The notes under the pieces were generated by a model that was not told the origin of the DNA, made no database searches, and saw only the letters and a program-made list of their open reading frames with translations. This document shows, piece after piece, positions 54,587 to 64,000 of a stretch of 64,000 nt of DNA. The DNA is from Trichoplax sp. H2. Taxonomy: Eukaryota; Placozoa; Uniplacotomia; Trichoplacea. The stretch's first letter is position 1. Each line of letters starts with the position of its first letter. A program made the position numbers and the translations under genes. Where the stretch lies: contig NOWV01000220.1 in the NCBI GenBank assembly GCA_003344405.1, positions 48,203 to 112,202 of the forward strand, read 5' to 3'.

Positions 54587-57500
54587 GAGGAAAAAATTAT
54601 ACTTAACACGTTAATATTGATTGAATTATAGCACCTAACTTGATCATATAGAATGAAGGTCTAAGCCGTTATTCTTCTTTATAGTATGACAATGTTAAAG
54701 AACATTATAGAATAATGGGATAAATTTTATAACAACGTAAACGGTTTATTTCAGATATTGACAATTATTGGTATTGTTTCAAGTTTGGCTGTTTTTCTTT
54801 CTAACTAGTCGCCGGAAGCTTGCACTATAGAAAGTAAATTATAATTACTGCCATAGTTTAATCAGAGATGATGAACAATTATAACTATATGAATTGCAAT
54901 TTGTTCGAATCTGATCCTAACGGCAGAAGATAGGAATCAGAGCATCGTATTTGGAATGTTTTGCTGTCGGTAGATTATGAACATTGGCCGTAACATACAT
55001 GGATACAGATTACCTATATCAAGATAGTCGTAGTATTAGTATGAAATAGAATAGAGGTTAAGGCTGAGTAATCTTATAGATGATAAACTACGTTATATTA
55101 TAAAGCATCTTTTACTGAAATCAGCAGATTGAAAAAGAGAATTAAAATAAGTACCGCTTACTATTGTTAGATTATATTTATTTGCTGGAAATAGAATTAA
55201 CATCCATATAGCATGACTAAATGGTAAAGTTCTACTGCAACACAATATGGCAAGGATGAAAAACATAACTGTTTCCTTGTTGTAATCATTAGCAACTGCC
55301 TAAAGACTAGGGGACTAATACATACAGTAGGTAAATATTTATTAACTAGAGCTAGATAAACTTTAGATATAGAACGCCGTTTAATCATAAGTGAGCAGCA
55401 ATAATAAACTGTCCGTTTTACTGAAATCAGAATTTTACGGCAGTAAGTAGAAACGTTAAATTGTTGTTGGATAGAATTTTCAAACATGAATTGAATTATT
55501 TTCACAACTGCTACTAATTAAGTAAAGTTACTCTCAATATTACGACGATAGGCAGTAGTGATAGCTACGAGCATTTTCCTATGCGAAAGCAGTGTATTAT
55601 AGGCTATAAATTAGAAGTTTATCATTTAAAACATTCTTATATGTAATATAATTAACTATAGGCTAGCCATAAGATTAAAGGTAATTGTGACTATTCAATT
55701 GTGAGAATAATTGGTAATAAAAAATTAAGCTCCATTTTAAAAAAGAAGAAACTTATTGTTAAAAATAGGAATAGGCACATCATTTTAAGATGATTTGATG
55801 CCTATAGATTGGAAACTATTTTTGAAAATATGTATTTAGTGATTGTTATAATAGGATAACCACCAGATGAAAAATAATGATTACAATTTTATAATTGCAT
55901 GAATGATCGGAAATAATAAGTGATATGGTGAATTTTATTGGAATATAGATTTTATAACGGGTTCAGAAATAGTTACGTCATATTTAAATAGTGTTTACAT
56001 ATTATGAACGAATAGAGTTGCTTCTCAATCTTAACTTATAGCTAAAGAGTTACTTTCTGCTTCATATTAGCCAAGAAGATCGAATTTGTTCTTATACTTT
56101 ATAGCCAACGTACTGTTCATCAGAGCTCCAAATTAATTCATTGCTGACATTGAACAAATAAGTCCCAATTGCCTATTTTCAAACTTCCTGATTGAATGCG
56201 CATGTATTTTAGCTAGTTAATAATTGTTGTTACTATCAGCTGCTATATAATATGACTACAATCGTTTCAGAATACTATAGGCAACCCGTTGTGAAAGATA
56301 GAATCATCATAACATCTTGTTTACAGCCAATACTCATTAAAAAAATCGGATGATGTATGTGGGTGTATCCATTGCTAATTCTATCACTTTGTTTTCGTTC
56401 GCAAAACGATTAAATTAAATTATTCTAAGCATGTAATGAGGCCATAAGGCAAGACTACATTCCTCTCATCGCCATTATGATTATGTGTCTATCATTACAA
56501 AACCCGGATAAATTGTTGAAACAGTTCTCCAGTTTGGTAGGGAGCAATGACTAATTTAGAGTGACAAGTTTATCTTAAGAACAAATAATTTTAGATGTAA
56601 TGAAAATAGAATAATAACAATTGCTTGTCTAGATGCACCATTAGCATTGTGTTGATATATCTTTTGCGTGTCCGGTAGCTCTTTCTTACTTGTTATAGTT
56701 TAATTAATATCTTTATGTATTAGTAATAGTCTTTATAAGCACCATTTTATGTGCGCCATCACTTTGACATTAAATCGTTAATAATTTTTATTATTCTATC
56801 ATACAAAACTCAAGCTTGTCGTTTTAGTCCATTTCAAGATAATCCAAAGTTCATTTTAATCGATATCTCAAGTTAAATCTATACAATTATTGAATTTATT
56901 GTCTATACCATTTCGCGGTAAATAATAAATATTTTGAAAGAGTTTAATTCGATCACCGTTAAGTTCGATCTAACTCGTAAACGAGATCCTGAAAGCGACT
57001 GTCACGACTGTAAGGTAAACTTAAAATTCTCCTTTATTTTCACGTTACCAACGAGTAACAACACATAAAAAATTGTCAACGAGCAACTTAATGACTTATT
57101 CAAATTTAACATAAGCCGAAATCTCCCTTTTTGCTCTATCATATCTCCTTTTTATACCGTTATAGTTTATCCATTAATACTCTATACCACGACAACAGCA
57201 AATATGTTTTAAAACATAATCTCAAGACAGTAATTATCCCTAAAATGGTGAACATAACCAGTAATAATCCCTAATATGGAAATCAGTTGAACATAACAGC
57301 GAACTTGAATGTAAGAAAGGTCACGCATTGCTAAATTCCGTATTTGATTTTTTATGGGCCACTATTATTGCGCTAACAGTTTGAATAAAGATATATCGGA
57401 TGAGATATTAAAGTTTACTTTAGTACATAAAATATATTCTGAAAGTTTTCTTAAACCTAAGAAAGGTCAGGCATCGCTACCTTCTATGAGCGATTTCTTC

Positions 57501-60500
57501 ATGTCATTGCTACTGTACTAAAATTTAAAGCAAATTAAGCGGCAATCAAATCGATTTTACTATAACTAAGCTCTACAAATGAATATTTTAAGCAGGATAA
57601 TGGGATTAAATTCTAGTCTGTTCATAATCAATTTACCGAAACTGTTTGTTTGATTGATTCATTTTTCTTTATCATGCTCGTCAAATTGAACGAAATAAAC
57701 TATTAGTTAATGTCTTTGACCTTTTAATTTTATATCTTATACTGCTGTATATAGCTATAATTGAGAAGATTTAAGTTAATGCGATGAAATCAATCCAATC
57801 AAATTCTAGAATACTTAGTAAGTCATCTCGTATAATACTATTTCTAGAAGTCTAAGAATAAAGAGTAATTGATAAACAACCATTATTTTAAAAAAAGATA
57901 TTCATTATACCCGATTATGATCAATATCTACATATGAATCTTAGTCCGGATACTTGCATTTATAAATTATATTAATCAGTCTACCAGGTAAGCTTGATAG
58001 ATACTTCACTATTGATGAGACTCTGAAAACAAAATATTTAGTAAACCAGCCAGAAATACGCTGATTTCCATCTTATGAAGCTGGTTTATCCCTAAAATAA
58101 AATATAGCGCAGAAAAGCTTCAAAATTGGATCGAAAATTCCGGACGGCTGAGTTTATTTACTTTCGTTGTAAAGTCTATTCTTGATGCTATTCAGAATAT
58201 CCTCTGCTCGAAAGAAAACCTCTATCCTAGGACATGTAGCAAATGTTCAGCAGTGATCTAAAGGAAATCGGATAGTAGCATTTATTGTTTAAAAATAATA
58301 GGTGTGCATAAATACATATCCGTATTGCAAAGTGATTAGTTACAAGATTACGAAGCTTCTTTAAATGAAGAAGAAATCACGCAAGCAACAAAACATTGCG
58401 TGACTGTAATATGAATATATAGAAATGAAAAAAAAGAAATAATCGATTTAACTAGAGAATTTTTAATTATGATTGGCTCTACCATTAATGAATGATATAT
58501 TAATCATAATTTAGAATACGCTGAGACAACAATTACGTATTCGTTAGCCTATCTAGACTACTCGATCATAGCGGGTATCACGTTAATTTGGTGTTACTTC
58601 CTAAAATACAAGCACATACTTATATATGAGTTCACAAGGTGCTCCGCATAGGATGTAGTACAATTTTTTTACCATATTTACAATGTACAAGAATAGAACG
58701 ATTAATATTGGTCAACACGGGAAAACTTCCATTTTATTATTATAAGGTGTATTGGGAGATAAATAATGACACTTTGTTGCAGCTTAAGCTAACAAGATTA
58801 GAAAATGCCATTATTGAAGTATTTATCAATATGCGCAAGTTGTGCATCACAATGAATAAAGCAAGTTTATTCTATAAAGTCGGCATTATGCAAACTTTTA
58901 ACACTACGACGACACTTACTCAAAGTAATATCATGATCTGACTTTATTTAATGAGCATCATCGCCCTCAATAGCAGTCAGGAACGTTATGAATTATTTTT
59001 AACATCAGAGTAGTAAAGTAGATCTTATTAATGCGTGGAACTTATGCGAGATCAAGAAGACAAAGTAAACGTCATTTCGTGACTAATACTTACGCATTTC
59101 CCGTAAAAAGCAAATCGAATCGGAAACTTTCATAATGACGCTGTAACAAGCTCTGCAGATCGTTTCCTAATAGAAAACAAAGTAGAATGTAACATTGATC
59201 ACATTTATATTTAGTAATAAAATTTAACATTTTGTTTTTTAGAGTTAGCTATAAATAGAAAGCGGCCAGTTCAGGCTCTATATATCATCTGTAGGGATAC
59301 ATATAATTAGTAAAACATATAGAGTACAAAGAGATTATAGTCGTTAATATTTAACAAATGAACATGACCACATATTCAGGATAGTTTATACAGTTTAGGC
59401 AGCTATTTCGAAGTAAAGATTTAATAACGATTTTTTCAATTACTGAGACCTAATTTAGCTTCCTACAATGCGAACAATATAAATGTTATATGTATAATGT
59501 ATAAATGTATTCTCAATAAATTATTTCTTATTTTGCAATAGAAAAGATTTCTAGCGAATAGAAGAAGCTGCCCAACAAATACTACGCATATTTATTAAGC
59601 TTACATGGTCTTTATATCTAATAATAACACTTCATCTGTTATTGAACAGTTCAATCGCCAAATTGGACATTACAGTAAGATCGATACTTGTTCTGTTTAT
59701 GGATGATCGTTGACATTCTAAAATCAGTAAATCCCTCCATGATGATATTAATAAATTGATAGTAATTTTTCAATTGTATCATTTTTTAAGATCTACTACC
59801 GAGCAAGTAGTCTTGTCCCACTACATAATTTGGATTAATCTAATCATCTGACGGTAAGTACCTTTAGATTATATGATCAAAATACTAAAAAAGATTATTG
59901 ATGTAAAAGATTAAATAGAAAAATAAATAATTTTATTATACCTGTATAGTACAAAAATTGACCATCGTAAATGCGACTAGAGCTAGACGGACATAAATTT
60001 ATTTTTTCGTTCGTCTGCTTATTCATTAATTTTGAATTTATCAATTATGGCAACCGAATATTTATTAGTTTAGCTTTTATTTTGCTTTTAAATTGATATT
60101 GCACTGAAGGGAATATTTAACTGTTTGAACGATAAATGTTATTGCTTTAAATGCTTGCCTTCCATTTTGATTAAATTATATTACTTTTACAGCATATGAT
60201 AGCTTACTTTACAAATCTCGTATTATAAGAATTTAGTAACTGACCTGATTTAGTTTAGCTCTTTTTTCAATGCTGCTAACATAACCTTATATCGGGTATA
60301 CTGTGATTATCGTCAGACTTTGCTGTAAAGATATTTCATCATAGCCTCAGAGAATAGCCACTAATATAGCTCTTTAATTAGAGCTACGAGTAACAGGTAC
60401 TGTGGTTACTTACTTAAATTTTTCTAGACAAAATCTAATGATTTACTTTATTGGAAAATCATTTACATTCTATTAAATCTTTTTCTATGCTGATCATTAT

Positions 60501-63050
60501 AATACTTCGATTAAATGGCTATAATGCTATACAAATGATCAAAAATTGAATGAATAATTCGTCTTTTTTCTCTTAACCGTAAAATAATTCATTTTCTGAT
60601 TCATCTTAATCTATTCGAATATTACATTCGGGTAATTGTCTATCAATTATTTGTTACGGTCCGAATCTGATACGGTCGCGACCTTGTGCAAACAAAAATA
60701 TTATAAAGCAGTTCCTGTGTAGTACTGAAATTATTATATGAATCATTATTTTCGTTTTCCAAACCTAAATGTAGTATCATTTTAATTCATAGCAGATTTA
60801 AATTTAATAATAGCAAACCCTTGCGTGATCAATTTATGTCCTAAATAATAGAAATATCATACGTACACAAACAGGAAACCTTTCAAATATGCATTAGATG
60901 TGATTAAATTGGATGTAATGAACAATTCAAATCATCACTATCACATCTACAAATTTAAAAGCATCAATAACTTAATTATTTTCGATCAACAAAGTCATTT
61001 GCAATTTGCAATTTAATCTATACGTACAATAGTAATGATAATGGCAATATTCCCTTTTTCTATTTAAATCGAAGTCAAATAACAGAATAAGTCTCTTATA
61101 GTATTAGTCAATATATTTTTGTTCCTGCTATCACCAGATTTCCCTATTTTTATAACGGGGCATCATATTACAGTATACGCTTAAAGTTGCATAAAAAGGG
61201 GAGCAGAATCTAATGGCGATTAAATAACTTATTGCAATGCTTTACCTCCAATTAAAGTTAATTTGTGATTCATTTCTTCATCTTACAAGATAATATCGGT
61301 AGCTATTTCATTCTTAATATTTTCAGTCATTTCAGTTAAATTTAGCAAATAGGACGAAATGAAAAATATATCGTATTGTGCGCTTATTGCCTATATTGAT
61401 TAGATTATTCTGCTTGGAAAATGTGCTATAGATAGTTAGATTTTACTTTATGTGGAGAAATTAAAATGAATTCTAATTACTTTTTTAAATGCTAGATAGC
61501 TTTTCCTTCAAAAATGATTAATAAGGAATCTTTAAATCGAGCTTTATAAGCTGGCAGTTATTAGCGGGTGCTCGACAACAATTTAGACTATACTAATACT
61601 TAGGCTACTAAATGATTTTATTCTTATTCAAGCATAAATTAAATAGATTTATGTCATTGAATTCAATTTTGTCTCATTTTTTAGCATATTAATTATATTA
61701 TAATTGGCTAGAGTTGGCTTAGTTAATTAGCATAGAATAATAAACTGTTTACGTTAACTAGAATAGCATTGGTATTATCATCAATTGAACAATATTTAGA
61801 AATATTTCCAGTAAATTTTAAAAAATGATATCCAATCTCTTAAAATTTCCTATTATTCTTTCTATTTGTGCAATTTTTATCATGTCGCTACAAATCGTAT
61901 TTTTTGTTGTTATTGCGTGATCATTATATATTCCTTTCGTCAACAAAATCAAAAAGAGCTAGTGCTAAAGTGAATAACTGAATGTCAATTTCTTTATTGT
62001 TGATATAGAAAATCATTTTATTCCAAGTTCAGAATAATATCATTAATTTTTAATCCCGAAAGAACTTGATTTTGACCTAATATCAACTTGCGTAGCAAGT
62101 TTACCTTTACGATTTCTTTGCCACAGAATTTAAGTAGAAATAATTCATCATTTATGAACATAGTTTCATACCAGTCTAATCTATTATGAGGAAAAAAAAT
62201 AGCTACTGTGATTTTTAATTGAAAGCAACATAGATACACATTTATAGTCAGCTAATACCTTACCTAATGGATAGAAAGGTATCATACAATAAATATTCCA
62301 ATGTAGACTACCCTCTATTTAAAACATAGCAAACATTTGTTCTATATGATTAGAATATATAGTCAGATTACGGTAATTACAATGAATTACTGATTTTAAT
62401 TTTGCTTTTATGACAAGAATTTTAATGGATATAACAGTGATATAATGAATAGTATATAGAATGTATATGTTAAGTTCAATCCTGGAAATGTCCAATTGCT
62501 TGGCATTGTCCTAATGGAATTTTCAGTCATCACTTTCCATTATATCGACTCGCTTTGGATGCATAATGATGCTTTATAGCTGTTGTATTAAAGTAATCTT
62601 AAGATTCATGAGAATAATTTACTAGGCTAGCCCTAAATGTCATGTAATTAATTCATTTCTTGCATTCTTAACGCTATAAGGGTCTAAAGTTCGATAAGAC
62701 TACAATAGTGATCAAGTGAAATAACCATCATGATTTGTAGGTCAATGAAATTGAATAATAGCAATCATAAATGCCAACGTTAAAGAAAATGTTGGAATCC
62801 AAAGTAATTTTCTGAAATCAGCATCAATAAAAGCGAATTGGCTTAGATGTCATCGCTATAGGACATTCTACGTCTAAATTTTAATAGATTAACATGAGTC
62901 GTGTAGGTGTTGGGCACGTGCTGAATGACTGATGGAATAAGTGAAAATATTTTTATTTTATTCAATTATTTTTCAAAGAAATTGATCGCCAATTTCATTA
63001 TTGTCTTGGTTGTCATACTGATGGCAATTGACCGTCTGAACTTTTTTGAC
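54587..63050. other. Gene desert, part 3: AT-rich, no gene recognised
   Basis: The open frames 55197-55505, 58639-58941 and 62018-62239 (up to 102 codons) have no recognisable content and no splice context. A short repeat pair starting AAGAAAGGTCA lies at about 57314 and 57459. A second small duplication, TCCCTAA(A/T)ATGG...GAACATAAC, spans about 57237-57300. Confidence 0.5.
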
Positions 63051-63054
63051 AGAA

Positions 63055-63295
63055 TAAATTGAGCGTTTTAATTTCTGTCTTCAAAATTTGTTTTGATATC
63101 AGGATAATTGAGTAGCAATTGATAGAAAGGCTACCCTCGATTACGTTTTCCTTATTTCTTTCCTAAATGGTCCGTATATTGAGTATTTAATTCGATCTTC
63201 TATGTTTTTATTTTGATATCAGGATAATTGAGTAGTAGTCAATCGAAATGTTACCTTCAAACCATGGTATCCTTATTTTCCCCTTAAATATTCTG
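63055..63295. repeat. Two-copy tandem duplication, 120-bp unit
   Basis: TTTTGATATCAGGATAATTG, then AGTAG, occurs at 63091-63115 and exactly again at 63211-63235. Flanking blocks also align: GAAAGGCTACC / GAAATGTTACC, TTCCTTATTT / ATCCTTATTT and TTGAG(C/T)(G/A)TTT. Non-coding. Confidence 0.8.
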
Positions 63296-64000
63296 TGAAC
63301 TTACAACAATCGAATTGTCTCCATAAGTGATATTTCTAGTAGCAGTTACGCTATTATAAACTATTACACTGATATGAAAGTACTAGCTCTAAGCCATTCA
63401 GTGCCCCACTTTACAACTCGATCGATTAATAAATATTGATCAATAATATGTACTAGAGATTATTTTTATATCGAAGTGACCGTTACATTTAATTTCAAAG
63501 TCTTATCATTTTCATGTATATCTCATCCTTATCCTTCAATTCCTTTAAGTCTTACTGCTCCATCTTCAATTAAATGCAATTCAGAAGATTTTATTATCTC
63601 AATAGAAATTGTATTTATCTTCCATATATATGATTATTTTCAATTTGTTTCTTTTCTCCTCAAATAGATCAAGCCATGATTAAATATGGTTTAATTGATG
63701 GTATCTGATGAGATTTATTTGAAAGATAACTATCTTTTTGTTGATCTTTAACTTGGTTATTTTTAGATGGGATAGTATTACGAAATGATAGTTCATTTTT
63801 ATTGGCATTAAGGCTTGGAAATGATTGCTTTCAGTCTGAATTTGCATCTTGTCAAATCTTTCGAGCTATGATTAATTGAGTGATAGCAGACAATACAATT
63901 AAGGAATCATTTAGCATTTAAACATCCGTTGGATAATTCAATTTTCTGTCCCTCACTTTTTATTGTACAGGAAAATCCTTTCGTTCCACGTAATTCATAT
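63296..64000. other. Gene desert, right edge
   Basis: No supportable gene. The open frame 63476-63667 is serine and phenylalanine rich, typical of AT-rich noise. Confidence 0.5.

Noticed and set aside
55197-58941. Two open frames of about 100 codons (55197-55505 minus, 58639-58941 plus)
   Set aside because: Composition resembles random AT-rich translation, with no domain, no splice-consistent neighbours and no repeat support. A protein search could overturn this.

Overview
The window looks like nuclear DNA from an early-branching animal, most probably a placozoan (Trichoplax-like). This is inferred from very AT-rich sequence, animal gene families (including the ciliary and planar-polarity effector WDPCP), intron-dense genes with mostly GT-AG introns of about 50-700 bp, and a eukaryotic tRNA gene with pol III signals. 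I could run no database search, so the species is an inference. Most ORFs in this window are shadows. The real genes are split into small exons, which I rebuilt by eye from splice sites, reading-phase agreement and remembered family sequence.

Layout: 1-28.9 kb is a normal gene-bearing region. (1) A fatty-acid elongase (ELOVL) on the minus strand, 1562-2256, lacking its first exon in my model. (2) A spacer with a diverged tandem repeat (2970-3660). (3) TBL3/UTP13, a WD40 small-subunit processome protein, on the plus strand (about 4595-11367, 30 exons). Its promoter and first coding exon are present in three tandem copies. (4) WDPCP/Fritz on the minus strand (12282-about 17706, about 21 exons), tail to tail with TBL3. 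(5) tRNA-Pro(TGG), 18516-18587. (6) GHITM/TMBIM5, a mitochondrial inner-membrane protein, on the minus strand (19671-22493, 6 exons). (7) Two tandem sigma-class glutathione S-transferases on the plus strand (23953-25940 and 27155-28886), each with 5 exons and identical intron phases.

From 28.9 kb to the end (35 kb) I find no gene. The stretch is AT-rich, with several local low-copy tandem repeats, small perfect inverted repeats and one 20-N assembly gap (54001-54020). The sequence just right of the gap is a second copy of sequence on its left with 2,280 bp missing. That is best explained as the other haplotype (a deletion allele with 5-bp microhomology) stitched into the scaffold.

The genes do not form an operon or pathway; they are independent housekeeping, ciliary, mitochondrial and detoxification genes. 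The points most worth following are the triplicated TBL3 promoter and first exon, the haplotype duplication at 54 kb, palindromes built from GTACTGTAC/GTACAGTAC that cluster near 5' ends of genes and are nearly absent from the desert, and the 35-kb desert itself.
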